Of a stretch of 64,000 bases of DNA, positions 48,469 to 59,593 are shown piece by piece (within the stretch, counting starts at the first letter, position 1; every line of letters starts with the position of its first letter). The notes beneath the pieces were generated by a model. That model was not told where the DNA came from, searched no databases, and was given only the letters and a program-made list of their open reading frames with translations. Source of the stretch: Cyathus striatus (taxonomy: Eukaryota > Basidiomycota > Agaricomycetes > Agaricales > Nidulariaceae); contig JAOVFP010000006.1 in the NCBI GenBank assembly GCA_025738555.1, positions 62,001 through 126,000 on the forward strand. The letters are read 5' to 3'. The position numbers were made by a program, and so were the translations under genes.

Positions 48469-48684
48469 CGTTGTGGAGGAGTGAACAGAGAGCGGGATTA
48501 TTGATTAGCGCTCTAGCTATCAACCTCATCAATGTTTTCATATTTGCTTAACCAGAAACACGTTATTGCCCTTACTTTACATGTACTTTCATAACCTTCG
48601 TAGAGTAGTAGTTAATAACATTGTAATTGTTGCAGCGTGGGTAACTTAAGACGTAAAGGTCTGGGTTTGATCCTTCGTCATGAT

Positions 48685-48880
48685 CCCAATTTTTATCCGC
48701 TTCAGGACTAGGCCTACCTTGTCACTCCCAATTTTTATATGGCAATTTACCACAGGCATTTTCACAAAAACATTGCTTTTTATCCATTTTTTCTATAGGC
48801 ATTTTCAAAAAATTTCCCAACTTTTATCCGCTTTTACATCAGGGATTTCAGGGAATTTTCAGGGGTCCTGGGTTGTCAAA
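48685..48880. repeat. TTTTTATC repeat block, right side of the cargo gene
   Basis: Phrases CCCAATTTTTATCCGCTT, CAATTTTTATATGGCAATTT, ACCACAGGCATTTTCA, CTTTTTATCC and AACTTTTATCCGCTTTTA repeat loosely and match the block at 47400-47590. It ends with GGGGTCCTGGGTTGTC, which is inversely related to the GTCAGGACCCCC that starts the left block. Confidence 0.55.
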
Positions 48881-48962
48881 CCTAGGATGATACGAAATGA
48901 AGTTCACACACTACCATTATTTCCTTGGCACCACGAAACACCTAGGTTTGACTTCCCCTATT

Positions 48963-49685
48963 GGCTCTACCTCTGGGTAATAGGTCAGGTTGGCAGAAAC
49001 TTCCCCAAAATAATTCAGACTTGAAGATACCGACATTGCAATGCATATATTGTCATACACGTTATTATAAAAAGAAAACAACAAAGAGTGTATACACAGC
49101 ACAAGCATTATAACCAGGAGGATGACCAGGGTTATTCCAACTATATGGTTCTTTTGATGCAAGGCGTAGACTGTGGTCTGTTGCATATCATGAATAAGTG
49201 GTATAGAGACAACATACCTCGTAATATCACAATTGAATGTAATGCAATTGAAAATGTGTACCAATATATGGACCAACGGGTGCCCGCCGCAATCCAGAAA
49301 ACACTATGATGATGTTCACACTCATTTCATTATTGTTAGTTGCTATCGGTTTTCTTATAATGAACATTAACATATGATTGACAAAAGAAGGAAAAATAAC
49401 GACTGAATACATACACAAACTTGACGGGTGTTAGGGAACGTCTTGTTATTAACGCATACAATTCAACAAAAACAAATTTGAGAGGAGAGGGAATTGCGCT
49501 TACTTCCAAATGTACTTATATTCGAATTGGAAATTGCTGAAATGGTCATAGAGGAGAACTACGAAGGCAGCCACTGGAAATAAAATACACTGTTAGCTAT
49601 ACTTAATGGGAATCACGATGGTTGAATTTTCTTACAGCAAGAACAATCGCAGATAAAAACACTGTCGTACATCCAACCTGTCCAT
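48963..49685 (-). pseudogene. DUF6533-like seven-helix membrane protein, copy 5 (3'-truncated)
   Basis: ATG at 49685. Pieces: AAFVVLLYDHFSNFQFEYKY, IWK, a RY-type segment, VYALHQKNHIVGITLVILLV, NNVYDNICIAMSVS and LNYFG. The first exon is out of phase with exon 2 (50 nt to the donor where copy 1 has 52), and the donor after NYFG is GGAAGT where GTAAGC is expected. Immediately beyond lies the right TIR of element E, and the last exons and the ELTSFID tail are absent. It is therefore a truncated relic on the same strand as copies 1, 2 and 4. Confidence 0.65.
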
Positions 49686-49689
49686 GCTG

Positions 49690-50523
49690 CTCCGGATGGG
49701 CGAAAAGTGACAGACTGTGTGCAAACCTTGGTCCGAAAGAGTGCTCATTTAAGCACTGGTAACTGAATTTATCTCCGAGTTTGGGGCCTTCAGGCAGTTT
49801 CAGGTAGATCAACAGTAATTCAAATAGTATGTATATACTTCCTAAGTATAGTAAGTTCAGTAGTCTTTTCAATTTTGACACTAGCAGGCGCTTACTTGTG
49901 AGGCGAATTGTTCTTGTGTAGCCTGGAAATTATGACATACTTGCTGAACACACTGAACATGCAAGATTAATAAATCTGCCGCAGCCAATTTTTAGGTAAG
50001 TATCTCGATATGTGTTTTAGCCTCATATGGCCCTGGGGCTTGATTAAGCTTGATGAATTGATTGATCGTGGTTGGTCACGGCTATTATTGCCACGTCAAT
50101 GCGTCACTGCGTCACCGCGTCTTTGTTACCGGCACCGTCACCACAGAGATTCTATACTTATATTACTTATATTGAAGTTGATAATTTGGTTCTTTCTGTC
50201 TTAAACAGCATGGTGCTTGTGGTGTTCCGACTTGATTAAAATACAGGTTCTGAATGATTTGAGTGTGCTTACACTCCACTCCAGCATGACACTGGAACTA
50301 GTAGTGGTTATAACTTATTAATACTTTTGTGCACTGCTTGATAAAACAATGGTAACTTGAAGGGGCAAACAGGCAAGGCAAGAAAAATTGTAAGCATATT
50401 TCATACTACTTAAGTCTCATTGAATACTGAGTGCTAAGATTTCACAGTACTGCATTCACTCCATATTCCCTCTTACCAACACACAACACATAACCCCTTC
50501 TGGGTAGACGCCCATCCACGATG
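49690..50523. other. Spacer between the membrane-protein array and the LINE
   Basis: No gene was recognised. The last bases (50524-50538) form the left copy of the LINE target duplication. The T run starting at 50539 is the poly(A) tail of the minus-strand LINE. Confidence 0.5.
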
Positions 50524-50753
50524 GTATATTCGAATTTCTTTTTTTTTTTTTTTTTTTTTTTGTGGAGCTTAAAGGCTAGTGCTTAGCAGTTCGCTAAGCA
50601 TGTTGCCAGCTATTGGTACGGGGTTGGCCCGTGAAGTTAATATAAGGCTCCACTCCAGAGGAAATGCATTTATGCACATTCTGTGAGGAACAGTGTGGGA
50701 CTCTAGGAGCAGGGAACTGCTGATGTTATATAGGGTGCATCAGGCACCTAATG

Positions 50754-53700
50754 TTATCTGGGTTGTTCCCTGTGGTAGTGTGTGAGCTCCTTAATACCCA
50801 CTAAAACCCCTGCTTTAGATAGCCATTTGTCTGGTAGGGTGTCAATGAGGGTGTTGTCATTGAGGATCTGTTGCCAGGTGTTTTGGACAATGTTGCGTTT
50901 GAGGGCTCGTGTCCCATAGGCATGGCTATCGGTAAGTATTTTGTCTTGGTTTATTCTAGTAGTGATCATTTTAATCCACCTGGATTCTATTTCCATAGGT
51001 GTGTGGATTTTTAGGGGGTTGGCTTCTTCCCCAATGCACCATTCACATCAGAGTTTCCAGATGAGGTAGACTGCTTCAGAGACTATGATACGGAAGAGGC
51101 GGGTGGGTGCTTTTAGAAGCTCATTTCCTTCTGATTTGATTTCTGCGAGTGGTATGCCCATGACTAGGCCCATTGATATTGGGGGCCAGGGTAGGTTTGT
51201 GGATTGCCATGTTGCTTGTGCAAGTTTCCATATGGTATCTTGGCCAGAGACTTGGCAGTTGAATAGAATGTGTGCAATGTTCTCCACCTCTACATTACAT
51301 TGGGTACAGGGCATGTATTGGTCTTTTAGTGGTGTGTGTTCCCAGAATGATCCTATTTTATGGGAGTCATGAAGTGTTTTCCACAGGAAGGTTTTGACTT
51401 TTTTTGTTAGTGTGGTTCCATGTAGTATAGACTTCCAGATGGTTTCTGGAGTGGGGCGTGAGCCTGTGTTCATTTCAATTGCATGAGCAGTGGTGTCAAT
51501 GTTAAGTTGTGATGCAGCTCGTTTCTTGGTAGTCTTGCGATTCTTGATTGCCTTGTAGAGTTTTGATTGGGTCATGCAGGATAGTTTTGCCCCAAGGGAT
51601 TTGGCCCATTCACCTTTTGAGAGGTCTAGTTGGTCTGGTTGGGGTTTTTGTGCTCCTTCAGCTGCTAGTTGGTCAGCTCCTTCATTCCCAACATTTCCAT
51701 TATGTCCTTTGACTTTTTGTAGGAGTATAATATTTGGTGTAGTGATAAGTGTGACATATAGTGTGCAGAGGATGGCAGCATTTTTGATTTCAATGAAGCC
51801 CTGGTCAGCCCAGTCTTGTAGGTGAGTAACAAGGCCATCAATACAGTATTGGGAATCACTAATAATCTTTATAATTTTTGTGTTTATATTTTGTTGGATA
51901 CTAATAAGGATTGCAGCTAGCTCAGCTGCATTGTTGGTGGCTAGGGCATGAGGGAGACGTATTGCTGTATTATTGGGGTGTGCTTCTGCATACCAGAGGC
52001 CACTACCTGCAGATGCACTTGCAGTCCCATTTGCATCACAGGATCCATCAGTATAAATAGTTACAGTGTCAGCAGTCCAAGGTGTGCAGGGTGTAATGGT
52101 ACGCTGGTGGGGTGGAGTGATGCTGTCAATGGAGGAGAATACACAGATGTGTTGTAGGGGGTTGTCTGGATGAGAAATGGGGGAGGTTTGTAGGAAGCCT
52201 GTAGGTAGTTCATAGCCAGGAGGGATAATTAGTTTTGGTGGGTGGAATCTTATTTTGTATAGTGGGTTCCATTCAGGGCGTAGGGATTTTAGTTTTCTGT
52301 TGGCATTTGCTCGGCATTGGATGGGGTTAATGCATCCTATATGCCTGTCTTCCACACAGTGGGTGCAAGTGCAGTCATGCTCATTTATATGTCCAGTGGC
52401 CCAGTTTTTTCTTGCATGGGTAGCCAGGTCTCCTGTGGACCAAAATTCATGGTTTTTGAGCTGGCATGTGCCATATTTGTCATTGTATACTTTATTTTTC
52501 CCCTCGATTTTGGCTAGGTGGAACCAGAAGGGCATGGCAAGTTTCATGGAGGGGGAGATTTCTGTAGGTGCAAATTTAGCATCATGAGTTGATGCTGCTC
52601 TTAGCATACGTTGTAGGGTTTTAGGGATAGCTTTAGATTGGTCATATATTTTCCAGTTCTGTAATAGGAAGTTGTGGCATTGTTTATGGCCAACACGCTT
52701 TCGTACTTCTGCTTTTGCTGCTAGGGCTAGGGCATGGTCAGCTAGTTTAGCCCAGGGAGGGCGGCGTCTTGGGTTGTGTTCAGTATATGTCTTGAGTTTC
52801 ATGAGTTCAATTGCATCATTGCAGGCTTTTAAGTCCAGTAGGTTGTGTCCTCCCTTATCTATAGGGAGCTGTAGGATAGCAATGCTTATTGCATTGTATT
52901 TCTTTTCACCTTTTTTGTTGTATACAAAGTTATCAATAAGTTTAACAAGGTTGTTTTGGATGACTGGGGGCATTCCTTGAACTCTGGTTAGATATTGTGT
53001 GTAGCTACCTACAATTGCTGAGGCTGCTTTACATCTCCCTATTAGGGTAGGGTTAAATCGCTCCCAGCGTAGGAGTGTGTGGCGAACTTTCTCCACTGTT
53101 GGTTGCCAGACATCATCTTGGGATATGTTGTAGCCATAGAATGCTCCAAGTATGCGGATGGGTTCACGATCATTGATAATTCGGATGTTGAGTGGTATGG
53201 GTGTATGGGAAACATTCATGTATCTATTTTGTCGCATTAGGTCACGTGTTTGTTTATTGCCCAGTGGGATAATGGCTGTTTTTGTGATGTTGAATTTGGC
53301 TCCTGAGGCTTTACACCATTGAGTGAGTTCAGAGAAGAGTGTGTGTGAATCGTCTTCTTTGTCAAGAAATATTGTGGTGTCATCTGCAAAGAGATTTATT
53401 TGTAGTGGGTTGGAGAGTCCTGGGAGGTTAAGGCCTGTTATGGCAGATGCGCGAATGCGACTTGCTAAGGATTCAATTGCAATATTAAATAGGAGGCAGG
53501 AGAGGGGATCTCCTTGTCGTACTCCCCGGATGATGAGGTAGCCCAGGCCAATAATTCCATTGAGGATAATTTTTGTATGTGCCCCAGTGTATAGGGCTTT
53601 AACAGAGTATATATATTCATCTGGGAAGCCCAGTTTTTTTAGTGATCTCCAGAGGAAGTCATGGTGGATACGGTCATATGCTTTCTCTTGGTCAAGACAG

Positions 53701-54608
53701 ACAATGGCCCCAGGGGTGTTGGTAGTTTCACAGTGGTGTAGCACAAGTGTGATGAGCTCAGTTTGGTCTGCAATGGATCTGTTCTTCATGAATCCAGCTT
53801 GGTCAAGGTGTATGAGGTCAGGGGCAACAGTAGATAGACGATTGGTGAGAGAGCGTGTCATAATTTTGTAGTCTGTGTTTAGAATGGTGATGGGGCGGTA
53901 GTTTTCAATGAGTGCTCTGTCGTTTTTCTTGTGGATTGGGCACATCCAGCCTTCATGGAATCCAGTGCCTGGTGTGACCCCAAAGGAGCTAATATCAGCA
54001 TATAGTTGTTGTAGGATATCAATTATATCTGGGGAGGGGTCTTCTGTTAGGCAAGAGGCAACATGGGCAGCATCAAGCCATTTCCATATTTCAACTGGAA
54101 TTCCATCAAGGCCTGATGCTTTGTTGTTTGGGACTTGTTTGAGAGCCATCCTGATTTCTCCAGTGGAGAGGCTAGCAGCTAGTTCAGTCTTTTTATCTGG
54201 TGGGATCATAGGTGTGAGATGTGATAGGACTTCTTCTGTAGTGTTATATTGTTCAAGGTTATCAAGGTTATGTTCTAAAGAGGATTGGAGGGCATCATGG
54301 TAGTCAGTGGCAATTTTTACCATTTCTTTGGAGTCCATGGTGTACTCAGGGAGGAGGCCATGGGGATTTGATCGGAGTGAGTGAATTGTTTCTCTGGGTT
54401 TGTGTTCTTGATTTATGATGTAGTCAAATTTGCTATTTGTTTCTCCCTCAAGGTGGAAGTGGGCTGCAATTTTGTCATGTTCCCATTTTGTTTGGGTAGC
54501 TTGGAGTTTTTTGATGTTGGTATCAATAGTGTTTAGTCGATGGGAGAGGTCATTTGGAGTGAGGGATTCTGCCATGGCTAGTGTGTATTTTTGCGGTGGG
54601 TGGTCCAT
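50754..54608 (-). pseudogene. LINE ORF2, reverse transcriptase-RNase H part
   Basis: ATG in this frame at 54608, then 1186 codons to a TGA at 51048-51050. The same frame continues to 50754 with related-looking sequence (CEWCIGEEANPLKIHTPMEI), so the TGA is probably a nonsense change near the C-terminus. RT landmarks: CLDQEKAYD with Asp306, RGVRQGDPLSCLLF near 361-374, and catalytic FADD at 407-410. The RNase H domain spans about 848-990, with Asp854 in YTDGS, Glu896, Asp918 in SDSQ and Asp979. A CCHC motif lies at C1101, C1104, H1113 and C1118. The frame overlaps the end of the endonuclease frame by 31 bp in the -1 direction. In Tad1 elements these domains normally form one ORF, so a one-base loss in the A run near 54590 is the likely cause. 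Confidence 0.9.
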
Positions 54609-55927
54609 TGTGAGATTTGGATATTGTGATGTAGTCCTTGGTTTTTTACTATGTCACCTACTTGTATGAGAATATGGTTTTTGAAGGAGGCCCAGAGTGT
54701 CTGGATATTTAGGTCAGGTAGCCGTGGTTGGTCCTGTATGTTTTTTAGGGCAGTGCATAGTTCTTGGGTTAGTTTTTGTATGCACTTCTGGGCACCTTTG
54801 TTCTTAGCTATGTAAGCTGGGAGTGCTCTTCGGCCTTTTCCTATGAAAGGTTCTGTGGGTGGGGCCAGTTGCATTGAAGCCAAAGAGTGGTCTGTGAATA
54901 CCCCTGAGAAGGAGATAGTCCATTCACGGGAGAAGTCAATGAGTTTTTCATTTGCATATATGCGGTCTATGCGGGAGTGGGAGGTGAGTTGGTTACTGAA
55001 GGTGTAGTCTAGTGTGGTGGGATTCTCTAGGCGCCATCCATCAAATAGGTTGAAGTGGTCTTTAAGTGTGGTAAATGTGTGTGGTGCATTGGTAGTCTCC
55101 TGTGGTATTGGTATGCGATCTATTGAAGATTCAGTCATATTAAGATCTCCCAGGAGGATGTGCATTTTTCTGCGTGGTCTGTGTAAACGCCAGGCTTCTT
55201 GGAGAGCTGCCCAAAAAAGGGTGTTGGCTTGCTCATTGCCAGAGGGGGCATAGACTGCTGCTATATGTAGCCAATCATCATTTCTGCGGCGGAGTGACAC
55301 AGCTATTGCTCGCCCAGGGATGAGCTCAACGAATTCATGTGTCTCCCAGTTTACAAGGCCTTTGTGGAGAATGATGGCCACACCTCCTTGTTCAGAGGGG
55401 TGTTCTGGGTCAGGGGAGTTTTTTATGAGGAGACGGGGATAGTCATTTTGGATTTCATGGAGTACAGTCTCTGTAATGTGTGTTTCCTGCACAGTCATTA
55501 TACCAATGTGGGAATCTCTCATTAGAGAGTGTACACGGTTCCATTTAGGACGCATTGCCGGAGTACCTCCTCCTCGAATGTTTAGAGTAGCGATTCGCAA
55601 TGCAGATCGTGAGTTTTTGAGTTTGTAAGCATTGACATTTGTGATATTGGTGGTGATGTCATTGAGGTATTCCTCTTGGGGATTTGGAGTATCCAAGTCC
55701 CCTTGCGCTCTAGTGGTGTCTGCAACACCTGGCATTGGGGTGTGTTGTGAGCTTTGCTCCTGGTGGGGAGCAGGCTCGGTGTGGTGCCGTCCTACCCCCC
55801 CAGGGTCGTCATTGGAAGTTAAAATGGCACCTAGATTTGCACTTCCTCTGTCCCCAGGGTTGCGAGTTGTCCATGACCAGTTATTTTCATCCGTTGTTAT
55901 GTATAGTTCATCAGTTGTATTCAGCAT
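54578..55927 (-). CDS. LINE ORF2, AP endonuclease part
   Basis: The first ATG is at 55927; upstream in-frame stops exclude an earlier start. The Pro/Thr-rich first 100 residues precede an exonuclease-endonuclease-phosphatase domain: LRIATLNIRGGG, VQETHITE, YAPSGN, LLGDLNMT, SRIDRIYAN and FTDHSLAS, which hold the expected Asn, Glu, Asp-x-Asn and Asp-His residues. This enzyme nicks target DNA for target-primed reverse transcription. The frame ends at 54578 just after the RT frame begins. With the frameshift repaired it would be the N-terminus of one EN-RT-RNase H polyprotein. The endonuclease itself looks undamaged. Confidence 0.88.
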   Translation of the reverse strand: MLNTTDELYITTDENNWSWTTRNPGDRGSANLGAILTSNDDPGGVGRHHTEPAPHQEQSSQHTPMPGVADTTRAQGDLDTPNPQEEYLNDITTNITNVNAYKLKNSRSALRIATLNIRGGGTPAMRPKWNRVHSLMRDSHIGIMTVQETHITETVLHEIQNDYPRLLIKNSPDPEHPSEQGGVAIILHKGLVNWETHEFVELIPGRAIAVSLRRRNDDWLHIAAVYAPSGNEQANTLFWAALQEAWRLHRPRRKMHILLGDLNMTESSIDRIPIPQETTNAPHTFTTLKDHFNLFDGWRLENPTTLDYTFSNQLTSHSRIDRIYANEKLIDFSREWTISFSGVFTDHSLASMQLAPPTEPFIGKGRRALPAYIAKNKGAQKCIQKLTQELCTALKNIQDQPRLPDLNIQTLWASFKNHILIQVGDIVKNQGLHHNIQISQWTTHRKNTH

Positions 55928-56304
55928 AGTTAAGGTTGGTGGGGTTTGTGCCACTGTCTACTACTAGACTTAGCTTATAAGAAAAACCATGAAGGAGTTC
56001 ACCCGACAGTGAGAGGTTACTTGTCCTTCAAGCTAAGTTTAGGCACTAGGTGCCAGCCATGTAAGGTTATGACTCCTTACAAGCTGCAGTTTGAGTCAAG
56101 GTTAAGTGTATTTGTATGTTGTGGATGGGAGCAGGAGTCTGTTCTAATAGCTAGGGGGGATGGGTGACATGTGTATATACGGGTTTAGACTTTTGGTGAC
56201 GTAATGAAGAAGGATATATTTGTGAGCTGATGTATCTAGGTATTTTAGAGTCCTTGACTGTGGGTTCCATCTATGTTCACATTCGACTGGGCTTCCTCCT
56301 CAAA

Positions 56305-56520
56305 CTATGTTTTGGATGTGTCACGGGTTGGGGTATCTGTGGTATGTTTGGAACACACCTTGATAGTAGTCTCTACCCTTATCTCCAGGTTATGGGTGAC
56401 TGTATGGCACTGGCGACGTTGGCGGAGATAGTCATGGGCATAGTATAAGCTGAGCAGGAGTAGTATAGGAGCACATAGGCCTGGGATAATAAGCCAAAAG
56501 AGTTTGGTGTGGGGGGGCAT
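56305..56520 (-). CDS. Small single-helix membrane ORF inside the LINE (71 aa)
   Basis: ATG at 56520 in the spacer between LINE ORF1 and ORF2, same strand. The product has a strong hydrophobic segment (LFWLIIPGLCAPILLLLSLY) near residues 7-27, followed by a basic stretch (YLRQRRQ) and a polar Thr-rich tail. The pattern suggests one membrane span with a positive-inside C-terminal side. No family was recognised. Short length means chance cannot be excluded, but the neighbouring ORF at 57133-56927 has the same design. Confidence 0.4.
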   Translation of the reverse strand: MPPHTKLFWLIIPGLCAPILLLLSLYYAHDYLRQRRQCHTVTHNLEIRVETTIKVCSKHTTDTPTRDTSKT

Positions 56521-56926
56521 TGAGTGGTGGTCGTCTGTTGGGACCCACACACCCCCTATTTATGTGTCCAGTTGGTGGAGAGGGTCATAATTTGTGATAC
56601 TTCTGGAAGACTGGATCTGTTCTGGTGCAGGGTAGCCATGTGTGATTGTCGGGCTGGCTTGGCATGCTTAGTGTTCTGGTTCCAGATAGGTTCAGTTGTG
56701 AGCTTCATTGGTTTAGGGATTGATGATGTTATAGGTCTGTGAGCTGTTGGTTGAGGATGGCAGGCATTATATGTGGTGTGTAGCAGTATAGTAGTTCTAA
56801 TGGACTACTTTCAATGGCTACATATGGTCTGGTAAGTGGGTACATATGGTATCAGTCTCTATAGTGAGTTCGGTTGCGTCGCACATATGGGGGGCTAGGT
56901 AATAGGTTAGTCATGGGAGTGCATGG

Positions 56927-57133
56927 TTACTGTAGGTAAGAGGAGGGGTACCTGTTAGTGCCGACTGTATCATGGACATGAGGTTGGACCGATGGCATGA
57001 TGGTGCTATCGAGATACCAGACCAGTGCCTTGTACACTAGGTGTAGGAGGAAGATTGTAGTCCAAAAGGAGGAGAGGAGGAGTGCGACAAAGGCACTTTC
57101 GAGAATGATGTGTTCAAGTTCTGGAGGTGTCAT
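56927..57133 (-). CDS. Small single-helix membrane ORF inside the LINE (68 aa)
   Basis: ATG at 57133, same strand and spacer as the 71-aa ORF. It begins MTPPELEHIILESAF, then a long hydrophobic run (VALLLSSFWTTIFLLHLVYK, about residues 15-40) and a polar tail ending PSSYLQ. It is a likely membrane anchor with no recognised homology. Two such ORFs in a row between ORF1 and ORF2 are unusual for a Tad1-type LINE. Confidence 0.4.
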   Translation of the reverse strand: MTPPELEHIILESAFVALLLSSFWTTIFLLHLVYKALVWYLDSTIMPSVQPHVHDTVGTNRYPSSYLQ

Positions 57134-57780
57134 CTGGGATGAGTTGGGAGGGGGGAGGAGGGGAGTTGCATATTTATACACATATCCTTTGCATATGGGG
57201 TTTAGTGTGTCACCGGCTATAAGGTTGGGTTCCGTTCATTCAGTTTGGGATTGTATAGGTGGGAATGAGAAGCCTCAGGGAGAGGTAGGGTCATGTTTAG
57301 GGGTGTATCCATCCCTATTACATTGTTTGATAAGTGTATTTCATGACTGTTGTGAAGGTAGGGTTAGTCCATCTCATTAATTCACTGTCTTTGTTACACT
57401 GGTGGCATGTGTCGTTTATCCTGTTCATTATATGGGCAGTTCTATTATGTGGTTGATATGTATGTTTTGTAACTAGTATGGGGGGTGGATTTAGGCTGTC
57501 TTATTGGATCATTGTCATTGTTACTCTGCTAATATATGTCATTCATCACATTTGACGCTTGAGTGTGCTTCTATTACATAGTTGGTAGGTGTATTTGTGA
57601 CTGATATGGGAACCATAGACTAGCAAGAGCATTGGTGGTGTATGATTATTCAGTCAGGCTCAGTTGGATGTTCAAGCAGTAGGGAACAGCACACATTTAT
57701 TGGGAGTCATACATGGAGAGAGAGAATATATTTTATATATAGGTTTACGGGGAGGTAAGAGATACACTAGCTATGTACAT

Positions 57781-59439
57781 TTAGTAGCCACGACCCCGGG
57801 AGCCACGGCCACGGCTTGGTGGACCCTGGCCTCCTCTACCTCTGGTGGAAGGGGGCCGGCCACGATGCATACTAGTCTGTCATCCAGTGGCTGTCCCAGC
57901 TGTAGCAGCACTTAGTGGAGTGCGAGGAATGCGTGTGTCATGCCAGTTTGGGATGGTGATGAAGGGGCAGAAGTGGACTGAGTGGTCCTGGGAGAAACAG
58001 ATTGCACACCAGAGTATCGGAGCTTGGCGAACATTGGCAGGGTCAAGGAGAGTGGGGAAGGAGATGTTACGGAGTGCCTCAACCCAAAGGCGTTCACCTT
58101 CAGGGGAGCGTGATGGGCAGCGGAGGTAACCTAAGATCCACTCTTTACCATAGCTGCCTGGGTTGGCACAGCGTGTGGTGACAGTGAGGGTAGATAGGAA
58201 GTATTCAATGGCAGAGAGGCGGACATATCCAGGTGCATCCAGGTCAGAGGGGATGGCATCGTGGGCAGCATCAGCCACAGGCCCCAGGGAAGCAGTGAAG
58301 CGGTAGACTGTTTTAGCAGCGTTAAGAATGCGGACTTGGTTCGTGTTTGTGCCCTCTATGGATTCGAGACCAGATAGGTGAATGCAGAAGGGGGAGCGAG
58401 CAAGGGGAAGGGGAAGGGTGAACATTGTGACGTGTTCGTTATTCCAAACTTGTTGCATGGAGACGGATGCGAGCTGGGCAGGGGTGAGGTTGCACAGTAG
58501 AAAGTACTGTGGTGGTCGGTACTTCACAAAGCCGAGGTTGGCGGTAGAGAGGGGGAGAAGGTGGAGGGGGAAGAGGTCAGGTTCCTCAATGTCATGTCGC
58601 ATGAGTTCGGTGATGAGGAGGTCCCGGTGGTCGTTAGCATTGGCATCCAGGATGTCACGGCCAGCCCAGACCAGGGCTTTGAGGCCGTACTCATTGTTCT
58701 CATCCAAAAAGAGTGTTTTGCTTTCAGTGACCAGCAGCGCAAGTAGAACCCACTCTTGTAGGGCTATTGCGCGAAAGCCACCGGCTGGGGGGCGGGTGTA
58801 TGTGGAGAGGAGGGTGGGACCAGCAGGAATGGACGTTGAGGATGATGACGATGTGGTGGTTGCACCTGGGGCATGAGCAGAGGAGGAGGGGGCATGGGAG
58901 GGTGGTGGAGGGACAGTGTTGGATGACGGGGGGGCAGTCGCATGGTCAAGGTCCATGCCCGAGCCGCTGTTTGCATCTTGGCTTGCTGAGGTCGTCATGA
59001 CAGTGAGATGTGCAGTGGCGAGTTTAGGGGGGGGGGGAGCAAGGGGAGCAGTAACCCCACGGTGGAGTGCCTTGACAAACAGCGAGTGCTTTGCAGGGGC
59101 GGATTTGGGCAGGAAGAAAGTTTTTTCCTGTGTATGGTGGGTGAGAATTCAGAGGTGACGGAGGTGGTTAACTCGTACCTTTGCATCCGTTGCTTTAGTC
59201 AGGAGGGAGTGCGCACTAAGTGTGGGTTGGGCTGATTTGGCATGTGTGGGGGTATACGGAAGGGAGGGATAGTCTGCTTCATTCCCATAGGTTAGGAAAT
59301 TTGTGGCTCGACGACGAGACTTGGCTGCTGGGGCAGCTGAGGGTGAAGGATTGAGGCGGCGTTTGTCACCAGAGAGGGGGGGAGGGGCAGTGACGTCAGA
59401 GGTGGTGGTATCGGTGTTGCATACGTCCATAGAAGTCAT
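57781..59439 (-). pseudogene. LINE ORF1 (gag-like) with zinc knuckle and RGG tail
   Basis: ATG at 59439, one continuous frame of 553 codons to TAA at 57781, interrupted only by two TGA codons (59151-59149 and 57882-57880). The N-terminal third is Pro/Ser/Thr-rich and basic in part. The middle is a folded-looking domain (LQEWVLLALLVTESKTLFLD, YRPPQYFLLCNLTPAQLASV). A CCHC-like knuckle, CAICFSQDHSVHFC, follows. After the second TGA the frame continues as RGRGGQGPPSRGRGSRGRGY, an RGG RNA-binding tail, which strongly indicates that the TGA is a mutation. ORF1 proteins coat the LINE RNA and deliver it to the target. Both TGAs fit CGA-to-TGA change. Confidence 0.82.
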
Positions 59440-59593
59440 TATGTTGGCAGAAAGCAGCGTGCAGATAGTCAGGATGGGGCAGATTTTGTGGGGGGGGAGC
59501 GGTGGTATTGTTGTGTCGTTGATCTGGGCAGTGGCTGAGTACCTGTATAGGACCTATCAAACCTTAAAAAAGAAGCATACACGTTGATATGGT

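Larger units (their letters stand above)
46716..48959. mobile_element. 2.2-kb TIR element E carrying an unknown gene
   Basis: The left TIR is AGGGGAAGTCTAACCTGG. The right TIR is the complement of AGGGGAAGTCAAACCTAGG. ATT flanks both ends (46713-46715, 48960-48962). The ends resemble those of MITE 1 and MITE 2 (AGGGGA(A/G)TTCAA), so all belong to one TIR group. Inside are a nested MITE (46934-47193), blocks of TTTTTATC repeats and one gene (48468-47662, minus). No DDE transposase was recognised. The right end lies in the 3' part of DUF6533-like copy 5, whose later exons are missing. Pairing these two distant TIRs as one element is inference. Confidence 0.55.

Noticed and set aside
48610..48690. 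Second tRNA-like stretch (AGCGTGGGTAACTTAAGACG, GGGTTTGATCC)
   Set aside because: No complete cloverleaf could be formed.
52255..55967. Long plus-strand open frames across the LINE
   Set aside because: They are antisense shadows of the minus-strand EN-RT-RNase H frames, whose catalytic motifs are all present.
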